Source: Falsiroseomonas selenitidurans (GTDB lineage Bacteria; Pseudomonadota; Alphaproteobacteria; Acetobacterales; Acetobacteraceae). Taken from it: DNA of 64,000 nucleotides. The DNA is taken from the NCBI RefSeq assembly GCF_012103215.1, contig NZ_JAAVNE010000004.1, positions 62,001 to 126,000 on the forward strand. Reading direction: 5' to 3'. A model generated the notes under the pieces. That model did no database searches and was not told the DNA's origin. It saw only the letters and a list, made by a program, of their open reading frames with translations. Positions 34,185-42,141 of the stretch are shown piece by piece (within the stretch, counting starts at the first letter, position 1; each line of letters begins with the position of its first letter). Position numbers and translations under genes: made by a program.

Positions 34185-35261
34185 ATGCCGGACCGCCGCC
34201 ACCTGCTGCTGATCGGCGGCGGCCATGCGCATGTGGAGGTGCTGCGCCAATTTGGCGAAGCGCCCCTGCCCGGCTGGCGGGTGACGCTGCTGACGCGGGA
34301 GGCGCATTCGCCCTATTCGGGCATGCTGCCGGGCGTGATCGCCGGGCTCTACCGGCCAGCGCAGGCGCTGATCGACATCACGGCGCTGGCCGCGCGCTGC
34401 GGCGTGGGCCTGGTGCTGGACCGCGCCACGGGGATCGACCCGGCGGCGCGGCGGGTGCGGCGGGCGGATGGCGCGGATCTGGCCTGGGACCTGCTGTCCA
34501 TCGACACCGGCGCGACGCCGGATACCAGCACGCCGGGGGCGGCCGAGCACGCGCTGCCGCTGAAGCCGATCGACGCGCTGCTGCCGCGCCTGCAGGCGCT
34601 GGCGGATGGACGCAGCGTCGCGGTGGTGGGCGGCGGCGCGGCGGGGTTCGAGGTGGCGCTGGCGCTGCGACGGCGGGCGCCGGTGGCGCTGGTGGCCGGC
34701 GCCTCCGGCCTGCTGCCCGGCTTTCCGGAGGCGTTGCGGCAGCGCGCAGCGCGCGCCCTGGCGCAGCGCGGGGTGACCCTGGTGGCGGGCCGCAACGTGG
34801 CGGCGGTGGCGCCCGGCGCGCTGCACTTCGTCGATGCGCCGACGCTGCGGGCCGCGGCGCTGGTCTGGGCCACCGGCGCCGCCGCGGCGCCCTGGCTGGC
34901 GGAGACCGGGCTTTCCGGGACCGGGCTGGCGCGGGATGCGCGCGGCTTCCTGGTGGTGGATGAATGCCTGCGGGCGCGGCCGGACATCTTCGCCGCCGGC
35001 GATGTCGCCAGCTTTCCCGGCGGGCTGCCCAAGGCCGGCGTCTTCGCGGTGCGGCAGGGGCCGGTGCTGGCCGCCAACCTGCGCGCCGTGGCGGCCGGCC
35101 AGGCGCCGCGCCCCTATGTGCCGCAGACGGACTATCTGCGGCTGCTCTCGCTGGGCGATGGCCGCGCGCTCGGCACCCGCAACGGGCTGGTCTTCGGCGG
35201 GCGCTGGGTGTGGTGGCTGAAGGACCGCATCGACCGGCGCTTCATAGCGCGCTACCAGTGA
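34185..35261 (+). CDS. FAD-dependent NADH-dehydrogenase-like oxidoreductase
   Basis: 358 residues. HLLLIGGGHAHVEVLRQFGE is the FAD-binding loop of the family whose members are sometimes fused to selenide-water dikinase. PYSGMLPGVIAGLYRP follows and VAVVGGGAAGFEVALALRRR is the NAD loop. DIFAAGDVASFPGG with KAGVFAVRQGPVLAANL completes the FAD domain. No redox-active CxxC was seen, so it resembles type-II NADH dehydrogenases rather than disulfide reductases. GAGGGGA ribosome-binding site. The next gene, TVP38, starts 5 bases later. Confidence 0.85.
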   Translation: MPDRRHLLLIGGGHAHVEVLRQFGEAPLPGWRVTLLTREAHSPYSGMLPGVIAGLYRPAQALIDITALAARCGVGLVLDRATGIDPAARRVRRADGADLAWDLLSIDTGATPDTSTPGAAEHALPLKPIDALLPRLQALADGRSVAVVGGGAAGFEVALALRRRAPVALVAGASGLLPGFPEALRQRAARALAQRGVTLVAGRNVAAVAPGALHFVDAPTLRAAALVWATGAAAAPWLAETGLSGTGLARDARGFLVVDECLRARPDIFAAGDVASFPGGLPKAGVFAVRQGPVLAANLRAVAAGQAPRPYVPQTDYLRLLSLGDGRALGTRNGLVFGGRWVWWLKDRIDRRFIARYQ

Positions 35262-35266
35262 CCGCC

Positions 35267-35968
35267 ATGGGATGGCTGCGCGACAGGCGGGTCTGGGCAG
35301 GGCTGGCGGTGGTGGCACTGCTGGCGGGGCTGCGCTTCACCGGGCTGGGCGAGGTGCTGTCGCTGGACACGCTGGCGCGGCACCGCGCGGCGCTGGGCGG
35401 CTTCGTCGCGGAGAACCGACTGCTGGCCGCGGCCGGCTTCATGGCCGCCTATGCGGCGGCGGTGGCGCTTTCCGTCCCTGGCGCGGTGTGGCTGACCATC
35501 GCCGGCGGCTTCCTGTTCGGCGCGGTGCTGGGCACGGCGCTCACGGTGGTCGCGGCGACGCTCGGCGCCACGCTGGTCTTCCTGCTGGCGCGGCGGATCT
35601 TCGGCGACGATGCGCTGGACCGGCTGGGGCCGCGCGCGGCGCGCCTCGCGGCCGGCATCCGGCGCGATGCGGTGCCCTACCTGCTGGTGCTGCGGCTGGT
35701 GCCGGTGTTTCCCTTCTTCCTGGTGAATCTGGTGCCGGCCTTCTGCGGCGTGCGGCTGCCGGCCTTCCTCGGCACCACCCTGGTCGGCATCCTGCCCGCC
35801 ACCGCCGTGTTCAGCCTGGCCGGCGCCGGGCTGGGCGGGGTGCTGGATGCGGGGGGCGAATTCAGCCTCTCCAGCGTGCTGACGCCGCAGATCCTGGGGG
35901 CGCTGGGCGGGCTGGCGGCGCTCTCCCTGCTGGCGATCCCGCTGAAGCGGCGGTTTGCCCGGGACTAG
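35267..35968 (+). CDS. TVP38/TMEM64 (DedA-like) membrane protein
   Basis: 233 residues with about six hydrophobic segments and the VTT domain: LSVPGAVWLTIAGGFLFG, then VLGTALTVVAATLGATLVFL and LRLVPVFPFFLVNLVPAFCG, matching the Pro-rich re-entrant loops of the family. Related proteins act as lipid scramblases or transporters; its substrate here is unknown. Very tight coupling to the FAD oxidoreductase (a GTG at 35258 even overlaps its stop) suggests joint function. Its TAG stop is the first triplet of repeat copy C. Confidence 0.87.
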   Translation: MGWLRDRRVWAGLAVVALLAGLRFTGLGEVLSLDTLARHRAALGGFVAENRLLAAAGFMAAYAAAVALSVPGAVWLTIAGGFLFGAVLGTALTVVAATLGATLVFLLARRIFGDDALDRLGPRAARLAAGIRRDAVPYLLVLRLVPVFPFFLVNLVPAFCGVRLPAFLGTTLVGILPATAVFSLAGAGLGGVLDAGGEFSLSSVLTPQILGALGGLAALSLLAIPLKRRFARD

Positions 35969-36071
35969 AGCCGTTTCACCGCAAGCGAAAACGGTGAAAC
36001 GGCTCCAGCCTATTGTTTCGACGCATTTTCCGAGTCGCCTTGCGAAGCCGCAGGGCGTGAAAACGCTCTAA
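35966..36071 (+). repeat. ~105-bp dispersed two-hairpin element, copy C
   Basis: Starts TAGAGCCGTTTCACCG and ends GCTCTA. The large hairpin pairs GCCGTTTCACCG with CGGTGAAACGGC without a mismatch; the second stem (GCCTTGCG, CGCAGGGC) has one. It lies exactly between two converging genes and provides both stop codons: TAG on the plus strand for the TVP38 gene and the complement of CTA on the minus strand for the racemase-like gene. This is the clearest sign that the element behaves as a 3'-end module. Confidence 0.85.
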
Positions 36072-36784
36072 CCGATCAAGGCCGCCAGCCCGGACGGCAG
36101 GCCGAGGCTCGGCACCGGCGTGGCGGGGGCCCTGCCTGGGGCGGCCTGGCCGAGGGCGGCGCCCGCCGCCCGCACGCCTTCCTCCACCGAGCACAGAACC
36201 GGCACCGGCACCATTGGCGCCAGCCGCGCCGCCAGGCCGGCCAGCCCGGCGCCGCCGAGCACCACCACCTCCGCCCCATCCTGCGCCACGCAGGCGCGGC
36301 AGGTCTCGGCCAGCGCGCCGAGGGCGGCCTCCGGGTTGCGGGCGATCGCGCCGCCGCTCGGCGCCACGGTGCGCACGCCGGTGAGCAGCGCGGCCAGGCC
36401 GCGGGCGGCGTAGAATTCCGTCAGCATCGGGCCCCAGGCGGCGCCGCCCGTCACCACGCCGAAGCGCCGGCCCCGGGCGGCGGCGGCTGAGGCATCCGCC
36501 AGGCCCAGCACCGGCACCGGCGCCACCTCCCGCAGCGCGTCGAGGCCAGGGTCGCCGAAGCAGGCGACCAGCACCGCATCGGCGCCCGCCCCTTCCCGCG
36601 CATAGGCATCCAGCGCCGCATGGGCGGCGATGGCAGCGGCGGCGCGGCTGGCAATGTAGCAGGCGCCGAATCGGCCCGTCGCCCCCACCACCTGCACCCC
36701 CGCCGGCAGCAGGCCGCGCGCCAGCGCCACCAGACGCGCGGTGATGTCGGGGCTGGCATTGGCATTGATCAGAAGCAGGCGCAT
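36068..36784 (-). CDS. Asp/Glu/hydantoin racemase-family protein
   Basis: 238 residues of the two-Cys racemase family. LLLINANASPDITARLVAL and VLVACFGDPGLDALREVAPV (Cys75) are normal. In the second half the usual LGCAG catalytic loop reads VVVLGGAGLAGLAARLAP, with Gly178 in place of the second Cys. A two-base racemase needs both, so ordinary racemisation is doubtful; a decarboxylase- or isomerase-like use of one Cys is possible. It is the last gene of the deacetylase-ABC-allophanate operon. Stop provided by repeat C. Confidence 0.85.
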   Translation of the reverse strand: MRLLLINANASPDITARLVALARGLLPAGVQVVGATGRFGACYIASRAAAAIAAHAALDAYAREGAGADAVLVACFGDPGLDALREVAPVPVLGLADASAAAARGRRFGVVTGGAAWGPMLTEFYAARGLAALLTGVRTVAPSGGAIARNPEAALGALAETCRACVAQDGAEVVVLGGAGLAGLAARLAPMVPVPVLCSVEEGVRAAGAALGQAAPGRAPATPVPSLGLPSGLAALIG

Positions 36785-36802
36785 GGGCTCTCGCAGGGGC
36801 GG

Positions 36803-37678
36803 TCAGGTCGGGTCGCCGCTTCCCAGATACCAGTCGAGGATCTGCCGCGCCTGCATGAAGCAGATGCCGGGCGTCGCGGCCAATTCGTCCAGCATCGCCT
36901 CCAGCGCCGCGATGCGGTGCGGCACGCCGGTGATGTAGGGGTGGATGGCGATGCACATGATGCGTGGCGTGCTGCCCGCCTCGGCCAGCAGCCGCGCCGC
37001 GTGCAGCTTCACGCGGCGGGGCAGTTCCTGCTCGTCATGGTGCTGGATCATCACCACGGGGATGTCGTTCAGCTCGACGCTGTAGGGCATGGTGACCAGC
37101 GGGCCATGCGCGGTGGCCAGGCGGCATGGCAGGTCGTCCACCACCCAGTCGGCGCAGTAGCGCAGCCCGGCCTCGGCCAGCAGGTCCGCCGTCTCCAGCG
37201 TCTCGGTCAGCCCCGGGCCGAGCCAGCCGAGCGGCGGCGCGCCGGTGCAATCCTCGATCGCCTGGATGGTCTGGCGGATCATGGTGCGCTGGTCCGGCAC
37301 CTTGTGCGTCGGCACCTGCACATGGCCATGGCCCATGAAGTCCCACCCGGCCTCATGCGCCGCCTGCGCCACGCGCGGATAGGCGGTGCAGACGGAGCCG
37401 TTGACGGAGAGCGTCGGCCGGATGCCGCGGCTTTCGAAGGCCTTCAGGAAGCGCCAGAAGCCGACGCGCATGCCGTATTCATGCCAGCCCCAATTGGCAA
37501 TGTCCGGCAGCAGCGGCACGCCCGTGGGCGCCACCAGCACCTGGCGCGGCATCGGGTTGTCGATCAGCCAGTTCTCGACATTCACCACCGGCCAGACCGC
37601 CACCCTGGCGCCGCCCGGCAGGGCGGAAGGCGGGCGGTCCGCCGGGGTGACGAAGGGAAGCCGTTCCTCGGGCCGCAT
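36803..37678 (-). CDS. Polysaccharide-deacetylase / PuuE-like hydrolase
   Basis: 291 residues of the NodB-fold branch that includes PuuE-type allantoinase and HpPgdA. GARVAVWPVVNVENWLIDNP holds the first acidic metal position, with NVEN where many members have Asp. RPTLSVNGSVCTAYPRVAQA and GWDFMGHGHVQVPTHK carry the His pair. MCIAIHPYITGVPHRIAALE holds the C-terminal His. No signal peptide, so it acts in the cytosol, against a cell-wall role and for a small cyclic amide or imide substrate. TGATG coupling with the ABC ATPase gene. Confidence 0.85.
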   Translation of the reverse strand: MRPEERLPFVTPADRPPSALPGGARVAVWPVVNVENWLIDNPMPRQVLVAPTGVPLLPDIANWGWHEYGMRVGFWRFLKAFESRGIRPTLSVNGSVCTAYPRVAQAAHEAGWDFMGHGHVQVPTHKVPDQRTMIRQTIQAIEDCTGAPPLGWLGPGLTETLETADLLAEAGLRYCADWVVDDLPCRLATAHGPLVTMPYSVELNDIPVVMIQHHDEQELPRRVKLHAARLLAEAGSTPRIMCIAIHPYITGVPHRIAALEAMLDELAATPGICFMQARQILDWYLGSGDPT

Positions 37679-38451
37679 CACGCCGCCTTCTTGCCGTGGT
37701 GGGAATGCAGCCGCGCGCCAAGCTCGCGCCGCACCAGGTTGAATTCGGGCGAGGCGACGTCGCGCGGCCGCGGCAGTTCCACGGGATGCGCGCTCGCGAT
37801 TCGTCCCGGGCCGGGTTCCATCACCACCACGCGGTCGGACAGGAAGATCGCCTCCTCGATCGAATGGGTGACGAACAGCACGGTCAGGCCGGTGCGCTGC
37901 CAGAGTTCGAGGAGTTCGTCCTGCAGGCGTTCGCGCGTCATCGCGTCCAGCGCGCCGAAGGGCTCGTCCATCAGCACCACCTCGGCATCGTTCGCCAGCA
38001 CGCGGGCGATGGCGACGCGCTGCTTCATGCCGCCGGAGAGCTGGTGTGGATGCGCGTCGGCGAAACGGGCCAGGCCGATCAGGGCGATGAAGCGCTCCAC
38101 CGTATCCCGCACCTCCGCCTTCGGGCGGCCGCGGCTGGCGGGGCCGAAGCCGATATTCTCCCGCACCGTCAGCCAGGGGAACAGGCCGTAATCCTGGAAC
38201 ACCATGCCGCGGTCCGGCGCCGGCCCGGCGATCGGCTTGCCCCACATCAGGGCCTGGCCCGCCGTGGGCGCCTCGAAGCCTGCGACGATCCGCAACAGGG
38301 TGGACTTGCCGCAGCCGGAGGCGCCGATCAGGCAGATGAACTCGCCCTTGCGCACGGTGAGGTTCGCATCGCGCAGCGCCTCGATGCGGCTGTCGTTCAG
38401 GATGTAGGTCTTGCCCACGCCCTGGATGTCGAGGATGGGGATTTCAGCCAC
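37678..38451 (-). CDS. ABC transporter ATPase (nitrate/sulfonate/taurine type)
   Basis: 257 residues. Walker A GASGCGKSTLLRIVAG, Q-loop VFQDYGLFPWLTVREN, signature LSGGMKQRVAIARVLANDAE and Walker B VVLMDEPFGALDAMTRERLQ, then H-loop VTHSIEEAIFLSDRV, all intact. The MDEPFGALDA and GRIASAHPVELPRPRD endings are typical of SsuB/TauB/NrtD. It overlaps the deacetylase start and the permease stop by a few bases. Together with the permease and binding protein it forms a complete importer. Confidence 0.93.
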   Translation of the reverse strand: MAEIPILDIQGVGKTYILNDSRIEALRDANLTVRKGEFICLIGASGCGKSTLLRIVAGFEAPTAGQALMWGKPIAGPAPDRGMVFQDYGLFPWLTVRENIGFGPASRGRPKAEVRDTVERFIALIGLARFADAHPHQLSGGMKQRVAIARVLANDAEVVLMDEPFGALDAMTRERLQDELLELWQRTGLTVLFVTHSIEEAIFLSDRVVVMEPGPGRIASAHPVELPRPRDVASPEFNLVRRELGARLHSHHGKKAA

Positions 38452-39295
38452 GGTGCATCGGGCTCCAGCGCAGCAGTCGGTTCATCAGCATCACCACCGC
38501 GCGGTCGGACAGGAAGCCGGCCACGCCGATCACGATCATCCCGCAGATCACCAGCTCGGTGCGCGACAGGGTGCGGCCATCCATGATGACGGCGCCAAGG
38601 CCCTGCGGCACGCCCGTCATCTCGCCGACCACGATGACGAACCAGGCCAGGCCCAGGCCGAGGCGCAGCCCGGTGAAGATGGAGGGCAGCGAGGCCGGCA
38701 GCACCACCTTGAAGAACTGTGCATTGCCGCGGCAGCCGAGCATGGCGGCAGCCTCGAACAGCCGCGGCTCCACATTCTTCACGCCGAGGATGGTGTTCAG
38801 CAGGATCGGGTAGAAGGCGCCGAGGAAGACCAGGAAGAAGGCGGATTGCGTGCCGAGGCCGAACAGGATCATCGACAGCGGCAACCAGGCGGTGACCGGG
38901 ATCGGCCGCATCAGCTGCAGGAAGGGGTCCATCAGCTGGCGCACCAGCGCGACGCGGCCGATCAGGATGCCAAGCGGCACGGCGACCAGCGCCGCCAGCA
39001 GGAATCCGCCATAGACCCGGCTGGCGGAGGCCAGCAGGTGGATGTGCAGCGTGGCGGAGAAGGCATCGTCCCAGATGCCGCCCACCGCGAAATCCACCAT
39101 GTATTCGGCGACCTCGGCCGGCGAGGGGATCAGCCGCGTCAGCCCGTTGGCCACGGCGAAGTGCCAGAAGGCCAGCAGCAGCAGCGGCACCGGCAGCGCG
39201 AGCAGGAAGGGGCCCAGTCTTCGTCCCAGCCGGTGCAGGCCCGGCCGCGCCAGCGGCGCCGCGGCCTGCGGTGGTGCGATGGTCGCCTCGGACAT
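38444..39295 (-). CDS. ABC transporter permease (SsuC/TauC-like)
   Basis: 283 residues with about six membrane segments and the cytoplasmic EAA loop ARLFEAAAMLGCRGNAQFFK followed by VVLPASLPSIFTGLRLGLG. LRPIPVTAWLPLSMILFGLG is the segment before it. An N-terminal basic stretch precedes the first helix. Overlaps the ATPase gene by 8 bases. Forms the channel of the importer whose binding protein is the upstream gene. Confidence 0.92.
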   Translation of the reverse strand: MSEATIAPPQAAAPLARPGLHRLGRRLGPFLLALPVPLLLLAFWHFAVANGLTRLIPSPAEVAEYMVDFAVGGIWDDAFSATLHIHLLASASRVYGGFLLAALVAVPLGILIGRVALVRQLMDPFLQLMRPIPVTAWLPLSMILFGLGTQSAFFLVFLGAFYPILLNTILGVKNVEPRLFEAAAMLGCRGNAQFFKVVLPASLPSIFTGLRLGLGLAWFVIVVGEMTGVPQGLGAVIMDGRTLSRTELVICGMIVIGVAGFLSDRAVVMLMNRLLRWSPMHRG

Positions 39296-39324
39296 GGCCC
39301 GGCCCTCCCCTTCCCGCGCCCGGA

Positions 39325-40278
39325 TCAGGCGGAAGCCACCTCGTCGGAGAAGCGGCGGTTCAGCAGCTTGGCGAAGTCCGGCAGGCGGCGGATCTGGCGC
39401 AGCTGCAGCATCTGCTCGGCATAGGTGCGGGCCTGGCGCAGCACCGTGTCGTCCAGCTTCCAGATGTATTCGACATTGTCGGCCGACAGCGCCTGTTCCA
39501 CCGCGGCGCGCGGCGCACCCAGCACGCGGACCGTGGTCTCCGCCACCTCCGCCGGGTGAGCCTTCATGTATTCGCTGGCCTTGCGGTGGATGCCCAGCAT
39601 GGTGCGCACCAGCGCCGGGTCGTTCTTGATGAGGTCCTCGCTGGTGCCGAAGATCATGTTCAGCCCGCCCATGGCGGTGCCGTAGGGGTATTCCACCAGC
39701 TGGCCGACGCCGGAGGAGATGGACAGGCCCGGGCCGGGCTCCGCGCCCACATAGGCGTCGATATCACCGCGGGAGAGCATGGCGTGCATCTCGCCGAAGG
39801 GCACGCGCACCGGGGTGATGTCGCGCACGGACATGCCGGATTCGCGCAGGCGTTCCAGGATGAACACCTCCTGCGTCGAGCCGGGCCAGATGCCGATGCG
39901 CTTGCCGCGCAGATCGGCCAGGGCGCGCAGCGGCCCGCCCGCCTTGCTGATCACGCCCATGCCGCGGTTGCAGAAGGCGCCGACCACCACCACGGGCTCC
40001 CCGGCCGCCGCGCCCAGCGTGGCGGCGGCGATGCCGAAACCGCCGCAGGCGACGGAGCCGGTGACGACGGCGTTCTTGCCATCGGTCGGGCTGTCGAAGG
40101 TGATGATCTCGATGGTCAGGCCGGCCGGGGCGAAGCGCTGGTAGAAATGCGGCGTCATGGAATGGATCAGGCGCAGCGAGCCCATCTTCACCGTCCGCGC
40201 GGCCTGCGCATTGGCGATGTGGGGCGCGGCCAGGGGGGCGGCGACGGCGGCGGCGAGCAGGTGGCGGCGACGGATCAT
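39325..40278 (-). CDS. ABC transporter substrate-binding protein, SsuA/TauA-like
   Basis: 317 residues from ATG 40278, which has a GGGAGA ribosome-binding site; a start at 40299 adds seven residues. IRRRHLLAAAVAAPLAAPHI is a twin-arginine-like signal with Ala-x-Ala cleavage near ANAQA. The mature protein has the NMT1/SsuA fold: MGSLRLIHSMTPHFYQRFAP at the start, LRALADLRGKRIGIWPGSTQ for the first lobe. SRGDIDAYVGAEPGPGLSIS lines the ligand cleft. Ligand not identified; the operon context suggests a nitrogen-rich organic compound. Confidence 0.9.
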   Translation of the reverse strand: MIRRRHLLAAAVAAPLAAPHIANAQAARTVKMGSLRLIHSMTPHFYQRFAPAGLTIEIITFDSPTDGKNAVVTGSVACGGFGIAAATLGAAAGEPVVVVGAFCNRGMGVISKAGGPLRALADLRGKRIGIWPGSTQEVFILERLRESGMSVRDITPVRVPFGEMHAMLSRGDIDAYVGAEPGPGLSISSGVGQLVEYPYGTAMGGLNMIFGTSEDLIKNDPALVRTMLGIHRKASEYMKAHPAEVAETTVRVLGAPRAAVEQALSADNVEYIWKLDDTVLRQARTYAEQMLQLRQIRRLPDFAKLLNRRFSDEVASA

Positions 40279-40295
40279 GGTCTTGTCTCCCTGTT

Positions 40296-40691
40296 TCATG
40301 CGGTGGTGAGGCTGGCGATGAAGGCGCGCCAGCCGCCGAAGCGGGTGATGTCCTCGGCCCCGTGCAGGCCTTCCGGCTCCACGAGGAATCCCTTGGGGGT
40401 GCTGCCATCGGCCAGGCGCAGCGTGCCGATGCCGAGCGGCGCGGGGATGCCGGCGACGAAGCGGCCGAAGCCGTCCGCCGGCAGCGCCCAGACCTCAGTC
40501 GCGATGGCGCTGCCGGCGCCGGGCGCCACCCGCAGCAGGCCGGGGCGGCGCGGTGGGCCGCCGGCCAGGGCGAACAGGCGGTAGCAGGGCTCGGTCGCCA
40601 CCGCGCGGCGCAGCACGCCGCCCTCGGCCAGCAATTCCCGGTTCAGCGCCATGCCGGACAGATGCGCGCCGACGACGCCGATCTCGATCAT
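40296..40691 (-). CDS. Allophanate hydrolase C-terminal domain, separate gene (AtzF-C-like)
   Basis: 131 residues equal to the C-terminal domain of AtzF/DUR1,2-type allophanate hydrolase: [20 protein letters not shown] at the start, [23 protein letters not shown] (here [20 protein letters not shown]), then [19 protein letters not shown] and [11 protein letters not shown]. In AtzF it supports the second decarboxylation step or oligomerisation. Here it is a free-standing protein whose start overlaps the amidase stop by 4 bases, so both are made together. Confidence 0.85.
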   Translation of the reverse strand: MIEIGVVGAHLSGMALNRELLAEGGVLRRAVATEPCYRLFALAGGPPRRPGLLRVAPGAGSAIATEVWALPADGFGRFVAGIPAPLGIGTLRLADGSTPKGFLVEPEGLHGAEDITRFGGWRAFIASLTTA

Positions 40692-42022
40692 GCTGCCATC
40701 GCCTGCATCAGATGCGCGCCGGTGGCCGACAGCGCGGCGTCGCTGCCGCGCGGGCCGATCAGTGTGACGCCGAAGGGCAGCCCATCGGGCCGCCGCACCG
40801 CCGGCACGGCCAGCGCGGCCAAGTCCAGCAGATTGACGAAGTTCGTATAGGTGCCGAGCCGGGCATTGGGGCCGATCGGGTCGGCTTCCAGCGCCGCCAG
40901 GGTGGGGAAGTTGGGCGCGGTGGGCACCAGCAGCGCGTCCATCCGGCCCCAGGCCGGCAGCGTGGCCAGGCGCAGCGCGGCCAGGCGGTGCAGGCCGGCG
41001 AAGGCGTCCGTCGCGGTGAAGCGCGCGGCCCCGGCCAGGATGCGCTGGGTCACGGGGTGCATCGCCGCGCGGGGCACCAGATGGCCGAAGGCGGCGTCCC
41101 GCTCCGCGACGAAGGCGCCCTCATAGAGCAGGCGCGCGACTTCCAGGAACGGGGTGAGGTCGATCTCCGCCAGCGTCGTGCCCGGGGGGATGCGGGCCAG
41201 GCTGGCCTCCCAGGCCGCGCGCTGTTCCGCACCATCCAGGTGCAGGTCGGCCTCGCGCGGGATGCCGAGGCGCGTCAGCGGCGCGCCGGGCGCACCCAGC
41301 GTGATGGGCCGGGACCAGGGATCGGCGGCGTCCGGCCCGGCCATCACCGCATAGGCGGCCCAGGCATCGGCAACGCTGGTGGCGAAGACGGAAATGCAGT
41401 CCAGGCTCGGGCAGGCCGGCACCACGCCGCGGGAGGGGATGGCGCCGACGCTGGGCTTCAGACCGACCAGGCCGTTCAGCGCCGCCGGCACGCGGCCTGA
41501 CCCCGCCGTATCCGTCCCCAGCGCCAGCACCGCCAGCCCCTGCGCCACGGCGACGGCGGAGCCGGAGGAGGAGCCGCCCGGCACCCGCCCCGGCGCGCAG
41601 GCATTGCGCGGCACCGGATGCGGGGTGCGGGTGCCGACCAGGCCGGTGGCGAATTGGTCCAGATTGGTCTTGCCGACGATGAGCGCCCCGGCAGCGACCA
41701 GCCTGGCCACGGCGGGGGCGCTTTCGGCCGGCAGATGGGCGAAATCCGGGCAGGCGGCGGTGGTCGGCATGCCGGCGACGTCGATGTTGTCCTTCACCGC
41801 CACCGGCACGCCCCAGAGCGGGAAGCGGTCCGGGTCGAAGGGCGGCAGGGCCGCGGCCTGGGCGGCGAGGGAAGCAGGGTCAGGCCGGTGCAGGAAGATG
41901 CCGGGATCGGCCAGGGCGGCGTGCCGTGCCTCGAGCCCCGCCAGGAGGGCGGCGGGCGCCAGGCCGGCGGCATAGGCGGCGTGCAGGGCCGAGAAGCCCA
42001 TGGGGGGAAGCGGGGCGGTCAT
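40688..42022 (-). CDS. Allophanate hydrolase amidase domain (AtzF-N-like)
   Basis: 444 residues of the amidase-signature family; the closest match in style is the N-terminal half of Atz[21 protein letters not shown] contains catalytic Lys, [19 protein letters not shown] the cis-Ser, and [20 protein letters not shown] the nucleophilic Ser. [17 protein letters not shown] is the substrate loop typical of allophanate hydrolases. It ends where AtzF continues into the C-terminal domain, which here is the next gene. Alternative start at 42001. No urea carboxylase is present in the window, so substrate may be allophanate or a related N-carboxy-amide. Confidence 0.88.
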   Translation of the reverse strand: MTAPLPPMGFSALHAAYAAGLAPAALLAGLEARHAALADPGIFLHRPDPASLAAQAAALPPFDPDRFPLWGVPVAVKDNIDVAGMPTTAACPDFAHLPAESAPAVARLVAAGALIVGKTNLDQFATGLVGTRTPHPVPRNACAPGRVPGGSSSGSAVAVAQGLAVLALGTDTAGSGRVPAALNGLVGLKPSVGAIPSRGVVPACPSLDCISVFATSVADAWAAYAVMAGPDAADPWSRPITLGAPGAPLTRLGIPREADLHLDGAEQRAAWEASLARIPPGTTLAEIDLTPFLEVARLLYEGAFVAERDAAFGHLVPRAAMHPVTQRILAGAARFTATDAFAGLHRLAALRLATLPAWGRMDALLVPTAPNFPTLAALEADPIGPNARLGTYTNFVNLLDLAALAVPAVRRPDGLPFGVTLIGPRGSDAALSATGAHLMQAMAA

Positions 42023-42141
42023 GCCCCGCTGGCAAGCAAAGCGCGTGCCGCGCAGTGGCTGACGCGATTACAAGGGCTTGGCGAGGAGAGCGGGGCAGCG
42101 TGTATGCACGAACGCGCAGAAAGCGTAATTATGCCTGTATT
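42023..42141 (-). promoter_or_regulatory. Region between GntR and allophanate operon
   Basis: A 119-bp gap with lower GC than its flanks (AAAGCGTAATTATGCCTG). It contains the near-palindrome GTGTATGCAC (about 42098), a shape seen in FCD/GntR operators. The GntR gene reads toward it, so a promoter for the leftward catabolic operon and a repressor site are both plausible. Neither is proven. Confidence 0.35.
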
